Shown here in pieces: positions 8,689 through 17,678 of a stretch of 64,000 bases of DNA. The stretch comes from Clostridium sp. JN-9. Lineage in GTDB: Bacteria; Bacillota; Clostridia; Clostridiales; Clostridiaceae. The notes beneath the pieces are model-generated. The model searched no databases and was not told the origin of the DNA. It was given only the letters and a program-made list of their open reading frames with translations. How positions within the stretch are numbered: position 1 is the first letter of the stretch; the number at the start of each line of letters is the position of its first letter. The position numbers were made by a program, and so were the translations under genes. Location: the NCBI RefSeq assembly GCF_004103695.1, contig NZ_CP035280.1, forward strand, positions 1,798,001 through 1,862,000, read 5' to 3'.

Positions 8689-10368
8689 TTAGAACAATCC
8701 GCTGATTACTCCATTTTCATCAACATCTATTTTTTCGGCAGCAGGGAATTTTGGAAGTCCTGGCATTTTCATGATGTTGCCTGTAATTGCAACAACAAAT
8801 CCAGCTCCTGCTGATATGGTTACCTGTCTAACGGTAATATTAAACCCAGTTGGTCTTCCAAGTTTTGTTTTATCATCTGTTAAAGAATATTGTGTTTTAG
8901 CGATACATACAGGAGTATGTATAAATCCATTCTTTTCGATTTCAGCAATTTCTTTTTCAGCTTGTGCTGTATAAATTACATCATCTGCTCCGTATATTTT
9001 TTGTGCAATAGCTTTTATCTTATCTTTAATAGGAAGTTCTTCATCATAGCAGAACTTAAAATTGTTTTGTGACTTATCAATAAGTTTTAATACTTCATTG
9101 GCAACTTCTTTTCCGCCTTCTCCACCTTTTTCCCATACATCTGATATTTTTACATTAACACCTAATTCATTGCACTTTTTCTCGACAAGATTTATTTCAC
9201 TTTCTGTATCTGTTGGGAATTTATTTAATGCAACTACAGCAGGTAATCCAAAAACCTTTGTTATATTTTCAACATGTTTTAAAAGATTTGGCAATCCTTT
9301 TTCTAATGCTGAAAGGTTCTCACTGCTCAATTCATTTTTTGGAACGCCGCCGTTATATTTTAAAGCTCTAACCGTTGCCACAATTATAACTGCATCAGGC
9401 TTTAAGCCAGCCATCCTGCACTTAATGTCAATAAACTTTTCTGCACCCAGGTCGGCGCCGAAGCCTGCTTCTGTAACCACATAATCCCCAAAATGAAGAG
9501 CCATTTTAGTAGCCATTAATGAATTACATCCATGGGCTATATTGGCAAACGGTCCTCCATGAATAAATGCAGGAGTTCCTTCCAAAGTCTGAACAAGATT
9601 TGGTTTTAATGCATCCTTCAGAAGTGCTGCCATAGCACCCTGTGCATTAAGCTGGCCTGCAGTTACCGGATTGCCGCTTCTTGAATAGCCTATAACTATT
9701 TTTGAAAGTCTGTCCTTTAAATCAGTAATATCTTTTGCAAGGCAGAAAATAGCCATAACTTCTGATGCAACTGTAATGTCAAATCCGTCTTCTCTAGGCA
9801 TACCATTAACTTTACCGCCCAGGCCGCTTACTATGGACCTAAGCTGCCTGTCATTCATGTCTACACATCTTCTCCATGTTATTCTTCTTGGATCTATATC
9901 TAATGCATTCCCCTGATATATATGATTATCTATCATAGCAGCTAATAAATTATTGGCTGCTCCTATAGCATGAATATCACCTGTAAAATGCAGATTGATG
10001 TCTTCCATTGGCACTACCTGAGCATATCCACCGCCTGCAGCCCCTCCTTTAATTCCAAATACAGGGCCTAAAGATGGTTCTCTTAAAGCTACTATTGCTT
10101 TTTTGCCCAATTTAGAAAGTGCATCTGCTATTCCAATAGATGTGGTTGTTTTTCCCTCTCCTGCTGGTGTAGGGTTAATAGCAGTTGTAAGTATAAGTTT
10201 ACCATGTCTGTTTGTTGATTCATCCTTTAATAAGTTGTAGTTAACTTTTGCTTTGTATTTTCCATAATATTCAATATCATCCTCAGATATTCCAATCTTT
10301 GCTGCAATATCCTTTATGTGCTGTAATTTAGCATTTTGTGCAATCTCAATGTCTGACATAATCTTCAT
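8689..10368 (-). CDS. fhs: Formate--tetrahydrofolate ligase
   Basis: This 559-residue enzyme makes 10-formyl-THF from formate, THF and ATP. The nucleotide-binding motif TPAGEGKTT is at 67-75, and family blocks such as [34 protein letters not shown] and [14 protein letters not shown] are all present. The start at ATG 10368 follows GGGGG (about 10376-10380). An upstream promoter candidate is at 10474-10501. Full-length Fhs is typical of clostridia and acetogens but also occurs in purine-fermenting species. It is followed by folD. Confidence 0.97.
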   Translation of the reverse strand: MKIMSDIEIAQNAKLQHIKDIAAKIGISEDDIEYYGKYKAKVNYNLLKDESTNRHGKLILTTAINPTPAGEGKTTTSIGIADALSKLGKKAIVALREPSLGPVFGIKGGAAGGGYAQVVPMEDINLHFTGDIHAIGAANNLLAAMIDNHIYQGNALDIDPRRITWRRCVDMNDRQLRSIVSGLGGKVNGMPREDGFDITVASEVMAIFCLAKDITDLKDRLSKIVIGYSRSGNPVTAGQLNAQGAMAALLKDALKPNLVQTLEGTPAFIHGGPFANIAHGCNSLMATKMALHFGDYVVTEAGFGADLGAEKFIDIKCRMAGLKPDAVIIVATVRALKYNGGVPKNELSSENLSALEKGLPNLLKHVENITKVFGLPAVVALNKFPTDTESEINLVEKKCNELGVNVKISDVWEKGGEGGKEVANEVLKLIDKSQNNFKFCYDEELPIKDKIKAIAQKIYGADDVIYTAQAEKEIAEIEKNGFIHTPVCIAKTQYSLTDDKTKLGRPTGFNITVRQVTISAGAGFVVAITGNIMKMPGLPKFPAAEKIDVDENGVISGLF

Positions 10369-10473
10369 TTTGTTACCCCCTGCTTAATATTAAGTAATTT
10401 AAATAATTTTATTTGTTGGTCTGCAAAATAAAATCTAATATTCTTACTATTCAAAATATTACACTTAAGTATC

Positions 10474-10501
10474 ATTATACCCCATAAACAATAATATTCA
10501 A
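10474..10501 (-). promoter_or_regulatory. Probable promoter of fhs-folD
   Basis: On the reverse strand TTGAAT (10496-10501) and TATAAT (10474-10479) are 16 bp apart. The -10 is preceded by GGGG. The remaining 285-bp gap between the GntR gene and fhs is AT-rich with no other clear signal. Confidence 0.55.
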
Positions 10502-10653
10502 CAAGTTCCATTTCATTTTAAATATCATTACACCTTATTTTATATAGAATTTCTATTTTATAGTTTGATTATTAAACAAGTTATAAATTTAATTAGACAT
10601 TTTTCCCTCAAATACTTAAATATATGCATAATAAAGAACATACAATGATGTTA

Positions 10654-11364
10654 CTACTGAGCCTGTTTATTTGAAGTCATGCATTCATTTGTGAAATCCA
10701 GATGCTTTCTCATGCACATGGCAGCATTTTTTGGATTATGCTCCTTCAAAGCATTGTATATATCTACATGCTGCTGAAGAAGAACATCTCTATTATCTTC
10801 AACAGACAATATTTTTTTCCTTGCATCTTTTATAAATGAATCAATTAATAAAGAAACGGCATTTAAAATGTTTAGTATCAACAAATTTTTTGTTGATTGT
10901 GCTATAAGATAATGAAATTCCTTATCTATTTTCACACCATTTGAAGAATCATCATTATTATTTTTAAACTGCATAATTAAGCTTTTCATGTGTTCTAATT
11001 CATCATCATCTATTCTTTTAGCTGCTAAAGCTGTAGTTTCAATTTCCATTACTTTTCTAAGCTCAAGAATTTCTTCAGGGGTGCTTTCCTGCAGCATAAA
11101 CATTATTGATAAAGGTTCATATAAGCTGCTTTCAAAGCTTTCCTTAATAAAATTGCCCTCTCCCTGCTTGCATTCTATAAGGCCAATAATCTGCAAGGCT
11201 CTTAATGCCTCTCTTATTGATGTTCTGCTTACCTGCAGCTGCTCAACAAGTTCCCTTTCAGAAGGAAGTTTGTCCCCCTTTTTAAGATTTCCATTAACTA
11301 TCATATCTTTTATTTGATCTATTACCTGTTCATAGACTTTTGTATTTTTAATTGGACTAAACAT
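10654..11364 (-). CDS. FadR-type GntR transcriptional regulator
   Basis: The 236-residue protein has an N-terminal GntR winged helix (about 1-72; KLPSERELVEQLQVSRTSIREAL is the recognition region, about 37-59). An all-helical FCD effector domain follows (about 90-225; the metal-ligand pattern is visible as EFHYLIA at about 148-154 and HVDIYNALKEH near 195-205). FCD regulators usually bind carboxylic or sugar acids. Its own targets are not evident. It lies upstream of and in the same direction as fhs, and could act on that promoter, but no clear GntR operator was found there. Confidence 0.88.
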   Translation of the reverse strand: MFSPIKNTKVYEQVIDQIKDMIVNGNLKKGDKLPSERELVEQLQVSRTSIREALRALQIIGLIECKQGEGNFIKESFESSLYEPLSIMFMLQESTPEEILELRKVMEIETTALAAKRIDDDELEHMKSLIMQFKNNNDDSSNGVKIDKEFHYLIAQSTKNLLILNILNAVSLLIDSFIKDARKKILSVEDNRDVLLQQHVDIYNALKEHNPKNAAMCMRKHLDFTNECMTSNKQAQ

Positions 11365-11422
11365 TATTTTACCTCTTTGCCTTTCATTAAAACATTATTG
11401 GAAATTCCAATAGGTTTACTTC

Positions 11423-12079
11423 TTATGAATCACTCAGCTGCACGTACTTCTCCCAATTAATTACCATGTAGAATAAACTTACCACATCCTGCTTATTATA
11501 TTGCAGTATCTTTTCCACTTTACTCCCAGGCATTCTTTTAATATAAGTTGAGTCCTTCACCATTTTACTGAATGTTTTTGCTAAGTTCTGACCGCTTATT
11601 AATTCACTGCTTCTGTTAATATTAAATTCTTTCTCTAAGTTTTTTAGACCAATAGATTTTTTCATAGTGTTTTCGTAATATTTCTGCAGATCTATTTCTG
11701 AATAGTGATCTAATATTGTATAATTTATCTCATGCTTATTGAATAAATAATTTATAACTGAGAAATCATTATTACCTGAGAAAGTTACTATATATCTTTT
11801 ATTATTCTGCTCATACATATTAATGAAATAATCTTTTGCTAATGCTAAAATATCATTAGCATCATTTTCATTTTCAATCATATATTGTGTGACCTTTAAA
11901 CTGTTACCCTCTTCAATGTAATAACAGCATCCAAATACTCCTATGCAGATTGGAACCTTATACACATAATGTTCTAAGTCAAAGAACAATGTATTCTTAT
12001 ACAGCTTGTTATTATCTACGTCTAATGCAAAATCATCACTAAAGTTATCCAGCTTAATATTTTCTTCTCTAATTATCAA
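11423..12079 (-). CDS. RNase H-like (DnaQ-type) domain protein
   Basis: The 218-residue protein has the spaced acidic residues of a DEDD exonuclease fold: FFDLEHYVY (Asp34, Glu36) early, a middle SGNNDFSVINYL (about 117-128) and a late YNKQDVVSLFYM (about 195-206). This matches the RNase_H_2 group that includes YprB-like proteins. The gene at 15228-16025 is a clearer relative. The substrate is unknown. It lies 38 bp from the HAD gene and 58 bp from the GntR gene, in one direction, so the three may be co-transcribed. Confidence 0.7.
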   Translation of the reverse strand: MIIREENIKLDNFSDDFALDVDNNKLYKNTLFFDLEHYVYKVPICIGVFGCCYYIEEGNSLKVTQYMIENENDANDILALAKDYFINMYEQNNKRYIVTFSGNNDFSVINYLFNKHEINYTILDHYSEIDLQKYYENTMKKSIGLKNLEKEFNINRSSELISGQNLAKTFSKMVKDSTYIKRMPGSKVEKILQYNKQDVVSLFYMVINWEKYVQLSDS

Positions 12080-12117
12080 TTTATATCACTCTTTCCAATC
12101 AGTGTAAATAATAAATT

Positions 12118-12843
12118 TTAAAAAGTATTTACACAGTCAGGATTTAAATTATATACTACATCTTTTCTTTCTACAACAATACTTATTTTATTTTTCACTT
12201 TATCATCATTTAATACCTTATCAATTAGTTCTTTTGTTGGATTAACTCCCGTAGGATACCTTACAAGCTTGAACATTGAAAAGTCACCGGAAGTATCACC
12301 ATATGCATAACTGTTTTCTAAATCCAGATTATATTTATCTGCTAATTCAAGTATTGCCTTTTGCTTGCTTTTGCTGTCCCACATTGGCTTAACTTTACCA
12401 GTATAAACATTATTTTCATCCATTTCGTAAATTGATCCCCTGTAATCATCAAAGCCATACTTACAAGCCATCTCTCTTACTAATTCATAGGGGCTTCCGG
12501 AAATAGTAATTATTTTATGCCCCTGGCTTTTATGCCATTTGATTTTATCTCTTGTAAATGTATATACCCTGTCACCCTTTTGTGCTACTACCTTATTTGC
12601 AATATACTCTATTTGAGCTTTATGAAGTCCTTTTATAGCATCAATATATATATCTGCCATTTTTAATAAATAGGTGTCATAATTTCCCTGACGGTTATCC
12701 CATCTGTCATAATCCGGCTTAACATCCTTAAACCATCTTTCCGGTTCAATTATTTCATATTTAATCATTTTTTTAAAGACTTCTGTTATCAATCCTTCTC
12801 TGTATAAAGTTCCATCAATATCAAAAAACGCTCCAATTGCCAA
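12118..12843 (-). CDS. HAD-IB family phosphatase (SerB-like)
   Basis: The 241-residue cytoplasmic hydrolase has HAD motif I FFDIDGTLYREG (catalytic Asp8 and Asp10), motif II TISGSPYELV at about 114-123 and motif III-IV YGDTSGDFSMF at about 180-190. The insertion after motif I is helical, as in the phosphoserine-phosphatase (HAD-IB) subgroup. Substrates for such relatives include phosphoserine and other small phosphoesters; the one used here is not determined. The start codon follows GAAAGGGGTAT. Confidence 0.85.
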   Translation of the reverse strand: MAIGAFFDIDGTLYREGLITEVFKKMIKYEIIEPERWFKDVKPDYDRWDNRQGNYDTYLLKMADIYIDAIKGLHKAQIEYIANKVVAQKGDRVYTFTRDKIKWHKSQGHKIITISGSPYELVREMACKYGFDDYRGSIYEMDENNVYTGKVKPMWDSKSKQKAILELADKYNLDLENSYAYGDTSGDFSMFKLVRYPTGVNPTKELIDKVLNDDKVKNKISIVVERKDVVYNLNPDCVNTF

Positions 12844-12941
12844 AACTATACCCCTTTCAAATTAATATATAAATTTCAAATTAATAATAATATTATCACT
12901 TTTTATTTTACATATCAATTATGGCTGTGGCAAATTATTTG

Positions 12942-13000
12942 TTGACATTCCTTATAATGAGGGTGTAAAATATAACTGTAATTGAGAATGATATTCATTA
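12942..13000 (+). promoter_or_regulatory. feo promoter with Fur-box-like operator
   Basis: TTGACA at 12942-12947 and TAAAAT at 12966-12971 are 18 bp apart. Just downstream, at 12983-13000, TGAGAATGATATTCATTA resembles the Fur consensus (TGATAATNATTATCA repeats). Its placement over the start of transcription fits iron-dependent repression of feoAB. Confidence 0.75.
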
Positions 13001-13012
13001 GGAGGTGCTATA

Positions 13013-13231
13013 ATGAGCGTTGTTGATTTAAAACCCGGTGAAAAAGGTCATGTGGACATTTTGAAAACTAACGATAAGCTTAAAAAAAGATTATATGCTC
13101 TTGGCTGCATTGAAGGAACAGAAATATGCTTAAAAGGTTCCGCTCCACTTGGAGATCCAGTTCTAATAAGCATTAGAGGATTTAATCTGGCACTTAGAAA
13201 GGGTGATGCTAAAGAAATATATATTAAATAA
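13013..13231 (+). CDS. feoA: FeoA, ferrous iron transport accessory protein
   Basis: The 72-residue SH3-like protein (LKPGEKGHV, LYALGCIEGTEI, GDPVLISIRGFNLALRKGDA) works with the FeoB G-protein channel in ferrous iron uptake. The start follows AGGAGGTGC. It is 31 bp upstream of feoB and shares its Fur-box promoter, so iron limitation probably induces the operon. Confidence 0.93.
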   Translation: MSVVDLKPGEKGHVDILKTNDKLKKRLYALGCIEGTEICLKGSAPLGDPVLISIRGFNLALRKGDAKEIYIK

Positions 13232-13262
13232 GGCTAATAAGAAATACCTAGGAGGATGATAA

Positions 13263-15029
13263 ATGATTACTGCTGCTTTGCTTGGCAATCCCAATGTAGG
13301 AAAAACCTCTTTATTTAATCTTCTCACCGGCTCAGATCAATATGTAGGAAATTGGGCAGGTGTTACAGTTGAAAAAAAAGAGGGATTTGTAAACAGTAAA
13401 ATAAAAATTGTAGATTTACCTGGTATATATGCTATGGATACCTTCTCTAATGAGGAAAAAGTTTCAAAGGACTTTTTGATCAATGGCAAGGCTGATGTGA
13501 TTATAAATATTGTGGATGCATCTAATCTGGATAGGAATTTATATTTAACTACCCAGTTAAAACAATTTAATATACCAATTATACTTGTTTTAAATATGAT
13601 TGATGCAGCTGAAAATAAAGGCATAAAAATTGACTATAAATTATTGTCTGAAAAATTGAAAGTTTCTGTTGTACCTATTGTAGCTTCAAAGGGAAAAGGA
13701 ACTGATGAACTTGTAAAACTGCTGGAGAGCGGCGATTTTTTAACTAATAGTAATGATAATGACTATCAAATGCAAACCGAAAAGGAAGCCTACTCTTTTA
13801 TTGAAACTATTTTAAGTGATTGTATAACAAATTTACCTACTAATAAACATTCTTATACTGAGAAAATAGATTCAATAGTTTTAAATAAATATGTTGCTTA
13901 CCCACTATTTTTTATTATATTATTTTTAATTTTCAAGTTTACTTTTAACTGGGTGGGAAAACCTCTTTCAGATTATCTCACATTCCTTTTGAACACATAT
14001 TTTATTCCCTTTATTGGCAATTTACTTGGCTCATCAAGCCATTGGTTTAAATCTTTAATAATTGATGGAATTATTGGAGGCGTTGGTTCAGTAATTGTTT
14101 TTTTACCCATTATTTTAGCTTTGTTTTTAGGTATATCATTTTTAGAGGATAGCGGGTATATGGCTCGTGCAGCTTTCATTATGGACAAGGTTATGAGAAA
14201 AATGGGACTATCCGGTAAGGCCTTTATTCCATTAATTATTGGCTTTGGATGCTCTGTTCCAGCTGTTATGTCTTCCAGGACATTGGAAAGTGAAAAGGAC
14301 AGAAAGCTTACTGCATTATTAGTACCTCTTATGTCATGTAATGCAAGGCTTCCCGTATATGCATTATTTGCATCAGTGTTTTTTAAAGGTAAAGAAACTT
14401 ATGTTGTTTTCTCATTATATTTGCTTGGTATAATTATGGCTTTTATAATGGGCTTAATATTTAAAAATTCCTTATTTAAGAAAAATGAGGAACCATTTAT
14501 TATAGAACTTCCGGAATATAAGTTACCAGAGTTCAAAAACCTGATAATGCATACCTGGGACAAAGGAAAAGGCTTTTTAAGAAAAGCAGGTACAATAATT
14601 TTTAGCGTATCAGTTATAGTATGGCTCTTATCTAACTTTAATTTTAATGGTATGTCATCAATCGAAAATAGCTTTTTAGCTTCTATTGGAAACTTTATCA
14701 GCCCCATATTTAAGCCCTTAGGATTTTACTCCTGGCAGACATCAGTTGCCTTGATTTCCGGGATTATGGCTAAGGAAGTAATTGTTGGAACTATGGGTGT
14801 AATATTTGGGAGTAATTTACCTGCAATTTTACCAAAATATTTTACACCATTGTCTTCCTTCAGCTTTTTAGTTTTTGTTTTATTATATACACCTTGTGTA
14901 TCTGTAATAGCAACGATGAAAAAGGAATATGGCGGTCGTATGGCCTCATTTTCAGTAATATATCAGCTTGTTTTAGCATGGGTTGTATCTTTTCTGGTAT
15001 ATAATATAGGAGCACTAATAATTAAATAA
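13263..15029 (+). CDS. feoB: FeoB ferrous iron transporter
   Basis: The 588-residue protein has an N-terminal G domain with G1 GNPNVGKTS at 8-16, G3 DLPGIY at 51-56 and G4 NMID near 110, followed by a multi-span membrane part. Gate motifs include IGFGCSVPA and MSCNARLPVY, where conserved Cys residues line the pore. It imports Fe2+ across the cytoplasmic membrane. It is somewhat shorter than the classic 700-770-residue FeoB because the linker and C-terminal part are compact, but no motif is missing. It lies in the feoA-feoB-Cys-rich protein operon. Confidence 0.96.
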   Translation: MITAALLGNPNVGKTSLFNLLTGSDQYVGNWAGVTVEKKEGFVNSKIKIVDLPGIYAMDTFSNEEKVSKDFLINGKADVIINIVDASNLDRNLYLTTQLKQFNIPIILVLNMIDAAENKGIKIDYKLLSEKLKVSVVPIVASKGKGTDELVKLLESGDFLTNSNDNDYQMQTEKEAYSFIETILSDCITNLPTNKHSYTEKIDSIVLNKYVAYPLFFIILFLIFKFTFNWVGKPLSDYLTFLLNTYFIPFIGNLLGSSSHWFKSLIIDGIIGGVGSVIVFLPIILALFLGISFLEDSGYMARAAFIMDKVMRKMGLSGKAFIPLIIGFGCSVPAVMSSRTLESEKDRKLTALLVPLMSCNARLPVYALFASVFFKGKETYVVFSLYLLGIIMAFIMGLIFKNSLFKKNEEPFIIELPEYKLPEFKNLIMHTWDKGKGFLRKAGTIIFSVSVIVWLLSNFNFNGMSSIENSFLASIGNFISPIFKPLGFYSWQTSVALISGIMAKEVIVGTMGVIFGSNLPAILPKYFTPLSSFSFLVFVLLYTPCVSVIATMKKEYGGRMASFSVIYQLVLAWVVSFLVYNIGALIIK

Positions 15030-15046
15030 ATTAGGATGGTGATTGA

Positions 15047-15202
15047 ATGTTTTTACAAATTATAATTACTGCAGCAATTATAGCATTTGCAGTATATATA
15101 CTGTTTAAAAATATTAAGAAAAGCGCTTCAGGTCAGTGTAGTGACTGTGCATCCTGCAGTGCTCACTGCAGCAGATATAAATCAGAAGTTCAAAAAAAAT
15201 AG
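15047..15202 (+). CDS. FeoB-associated Cys-rich membrane protein
   Basis: This 51-residue frame starts 17 bp after feoB, behind AGGATGGTG. It has one N-terminal membrane helix (FLQIIITAAIIAFAVYILF) and a short cytosolic tail with CSDCASCSAHC. This is the FeoB-associated Cys-rich family, thought to help FeoB, perhaps by handling metal. The terminator directly after it closes the operon. Confidence 0.9.
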   Translation: MFLQIIITAAIIAFAVYILFKNIKKSASGQCSDCASCSAHCSRYKSEVQKK

Positions 15203-15227
15203 AAAGTTGCGCATTTTGCGCAACTTT
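15203..15227. terminator. Terminator of feo operon
   Basis: AAAGTTGCGCA and TGCGCAACTTT pair perfectly around TTT, followed by a T run. It also serves the convergent exonuclease gene. Confidence 0.92.
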
Positions 15228-16025
15228 TTAATAACTATTATTAATTATATTTTCTAGAAATACACTGTCATCATTACCCTTTAATATTGAATCAATTACT
15301 TTTGATGCTGATTTTTTTGATATTTTATTTATATCTGCATTAAGACTTATGTTATTTCTCTTAATTAAAGCCCTTAAATAACCTAACTGTTTATCTGAAA
15401 TTAAATCGCTTCTTTTTATATCACTGTTCATAGTCAGATCATAAGCAAATTCATAAATTTTAGGCAGGTTTAAAACATCTTCGTAGTTGTGTAACATTAT
15501 TTTGTCTTTTACTTTGTTATCTTTAAATTTAATATACTGCCAAAATAATTCTATACTTTCTCCTCCGTCTATTTTATCCTCCCTGGAAATTCCAATATAC
15601 TTTTCAATAGTTTTTAAATTACATCTTTCCAAACCTAACTGCTTATAATATGGCCTTATCATCCTATACAGATCAATATGATTCTGGGGTTCTTTAAATG
15701 GTATCTGGTTCACCTTCATTCTCCTTTCTATAAAAGGAGCATCAAATGCTATGCCATTATAAGAACACCATGTATTAAATCCAAGAAGATCCTTTGAAAA
15801 ATCAATTAAAACTTTACTTTCATCAGATATACTTTCCGAGAAATACTGTTTAATGATAAAATTATTTTTCTCATTAAAATATCCCAAAGATATAAGTATA
15901 ATATAATCTTTATCTTTATTAAAACCAGTAGTTTCAATATCAAAGAAGGCTACTTTATTCATCATAAGTTTTTTGTACTTTGAGTCTTCAACCTTTACTC
16001 TATCACTAAATTGCATTAAATCCAT
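15228..16025 (-). CDS. RNase H-like exonuclease (YprB-type)
   Basis: The 265-residue protein has the DEDD exonuclease residues: AFFDIETTGF near 27-36 (DxE), NGIAFDAPFIERR in the middle and HNYEDVLNLP near 199-208. YprB-like proteins have a ribonuclease H fold and are often annotated as exonucleases of unknown nucleic-acid target. The C-terminal 55 residues (SDKQLGYLRALIKRNNISL) form an extra helical segment. The second IS4 copy lies 81 bp upstream of the start, leaving the promoter candidate at 16030-16075 in place. Confidence 0.82.
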   Translation of the reverse strand: MDLMQFSDRVKVEDSKYKKLMMNKVAFFDIETTGFNKDKDYIILISLGYFNEKNNFIIKQYFSESISDESKVLIDFSKDLLGFNTWCSYNGIAFDAPFIERRMKVNQIPFKEPQNHIDLYRMIRPYYKQLGLERCNLKTIEKYIGISREDKIDGGESIELFWQYIKFKDNKVKDKIMLHNYEDVLNLPKIYEFAYDLTMNSDIKRSDLISDKQLGYLRALIKRNNISLNADINKISKKSASKVIDSILKGNDDSVFLENIINNSY

Positions 16026-16073
16026 AGTATAGCCTCCAAAATAAATACAAGTCTTTTATTATTATACTCTAAA

Positions 16074-16097
16074 TAGATTTCAAAGTAAATCAGCTAT
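16074..16097. repeat. Solitary end of the 94-bp palindromic element
   Basis: GATTTCAAAGTAAATCAG and the adjoining CTATT match the terminal arm of the elements at 25719-25812 and 59770-59863. Only this end is present. On the reverse strand it supplies TTTACT, placed 17 bp before a TATAAT, upstream of the exonuclease gene. Confidence 0.65.
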
Positions 16098-16106
16098 TAA
16101 TTCCAG
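16098..16106. repeat. Target-site duplication, left, IS4 copy 2
   Basis: The nonamer TAATTCCAG precedes the IS and is repeated exactly at 17652-17660. Confidence 0.92.
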
Positions 16107-17651
16107 CTTCAATAAGTAATATGAAAATTTCTAAAAATAAGTACTATAATATTTAGCTTTTAAAAATGATTTTAAGATCTTTTATAGAATTATATATATA
16201 GACTAATGATAATTAAAAGGAGATAGTTTGTATGTTACAATTAAGCAAAAACGATAAAGATAAGGTGTTGGAAGCTATAAAAGAAGGTAGGATTGATGCT
16301 GCTGACGTAAGTTTCCCTAATCTTATAGATACAATAGTATTAAAAATGAAAAATATAGGACTTATAGATAAATTGGCTGAAAGTTTTAAAGATAAAAGAA
16401 AACAAAATAAGCATATTCCATTTCATATACTTATTGCGTTAGCAATTACAGCAAAGATGAAACTTAAAACCAGCCTGACAGATGTCGCCTTTGCTGTGAC
16501 TGATGGTGAGTTATTATCTGAACTAGGATGGAATATGTGGGATACCAATAAAAACCTTGAAGAAGGGTTATTCGCCGAAGGCGTTATGAGAAATTTAATT
16601 CAAAAATATGATGCTGAGGAATTTATAGAGTCTTATAACAATTATGTCCAAAATGTAGTTATGCCATCTCTTAACATAGCTCCATCTATACATATTCTTG
16701 ATTGCACTAAAATACATGTGAATTTAGATAATGTAAATTATGAGAATTCTGAAACTATAAAAGATGATGGAAAGGTGCTTCGTGGTTATAAAATGGGAAC
16801 ATTAAGAGGTCTTATGGATGATTCCGGAATTATAGAAGAGATAGTTTTTGATTCTATAAAGCCTCATGATTTAGAACTTTGTAGAAATATGATTTTAAAA
16901 AGTAAATGTTTAAAAAGTGGAGATATTCTCATAAATGACAGGGGATTTATTTCTCGTGATGTTATTAATATTTTGAAGCTTGAAAAGCAAGTGGATACAT
17001 ATGTACCTGCAAAAAAGAACATGACAATATACCAAGAAGCTGTAAAAATAGCAATCTCCGAAGACAAGTGGCAAAAACACCCTAACAAGAAAAGGAAAAC
17101 TCAAGAAATACACCTGGTTAAGGATCTAGGTATGATGTGGCAAAGTAATACACCAGATAAAGATGTTGACTTGTGTGCCTGTGTCGTTCATGATAAAAAA
17201 GATAATGAATACTATGTATTTTTAACCACAGACACAAATAAAACTGCAAAACAAATAATAAATACTTATGAACTAAGACCAGAAATTGAAGAAGACTATA
17301 GACAAATAAAAGACTTTTGGAAATTAGAAGATTTTAAGAGTACAAAATATAATTTTATAACTTTTCATATAGTTATGACACTCATTGGCTACATGTATTT
17401 TCAACTATTCAAAAACATGGAGGAGGGAAATAAGTATTCAGGCAAGTCCCTCCCTGTAATTATTAAGAATTATAAAGAAGATAAGCAAAAGTCAGTTATA
17501 ATATATTCTGGTCAATATTTTGGCGTATTTTCCTTTATTGAATTTATTCAATTGTATGCTGGCTGCTCCGCAGAGGTAAGGAAACTTCTTGATCCAACCT
17601 TGGCTTTAGTATAGCAGGGTTGGAGGGCTACGCCCAAATTACGAATTGAAG
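16107..17651 (+). mobile_element. IS4-family insertion sequence, copy 2
   Basis: A 1545-bp element with the same termini as copy 1 and its own 9-bp duplication (TAATTCCAG). The two copies are the same length and nearly identical throughout, which implies recent movement. It sits between the exonuclease gene and the 3' end of argS and interrupts no obvious gene. Confidence 0.95.
16232..17614 (+). CDS. IS4-family DDE transposase (copy 2)
   Basis: Like copy 1 it has 460 residues, the INDRGF aspartate and the YREK signature. It differs at a handful of positions (for example VLRG for VIRG, LKSGD for LKGGD, DVINILKLEK for DVINFLKVEK, NMEEG for NMEKG). No stop or frameshift is present, so both copies are potentially active. 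Confidence 0.94.
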   Translation: MLQLSKNDKDKVLEAIKEGRIDAADVSFPNLIDTIVLKMKNIGLIDKLAESFKDKRKQNKHIPFHILIALAITAKMKLKTSLTDVAFAVTDGELLSELGWNMWDTNKNLEEGLFAEGVMRNLIQKYDAEEFIESYNNYVQNVVMPSLNIAPSIHILDCTKIHVNLDNVNYENSETIKDDGKVLRGYKMGTLRGLMDDSGIIEEIVFDSIKPHDLELCRNMILKSKCLKSGDILINDRGFISRDVINILKLEKQVDTYVPAKKNMTIYQEAVKIAISEDKWQKHPNKKRKTQEIHLVKDLGMMWQSNTPDKDVDLCACVVHDKKDNEYYVFLTTDTNKTAKQIINTYELRPEIEEDYRQIKDFWKLEDFKSTKYNFITFHIVMTLIGYMYFQLFKNMEEGNKYSGKSLPVIIKNYKEDKQKSVIIYSGQYFGVFSFIEFIQLYAGCSAEVRKLLDPTLALV

Positions 17652-17660
17652 TAATTCCAG
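17652..17660. repeat. Target-site duplication, right, IS4 copy 2
   Basis: Second TAATTCCAG, directly after the right terminus and 18 bp before the argS stop codon on the other strand. Confidence 0.92.
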
Positions 17661-17678
17661 ATAATTGAATTAAAAACA

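Noticed and set aside
10402-10440. Operator for the FadR-type regulator before fhs
   Set aside because: TTGGTCTGCAA is only loosely like the consensus and is not placed over the promoter, so the claim is too weak.
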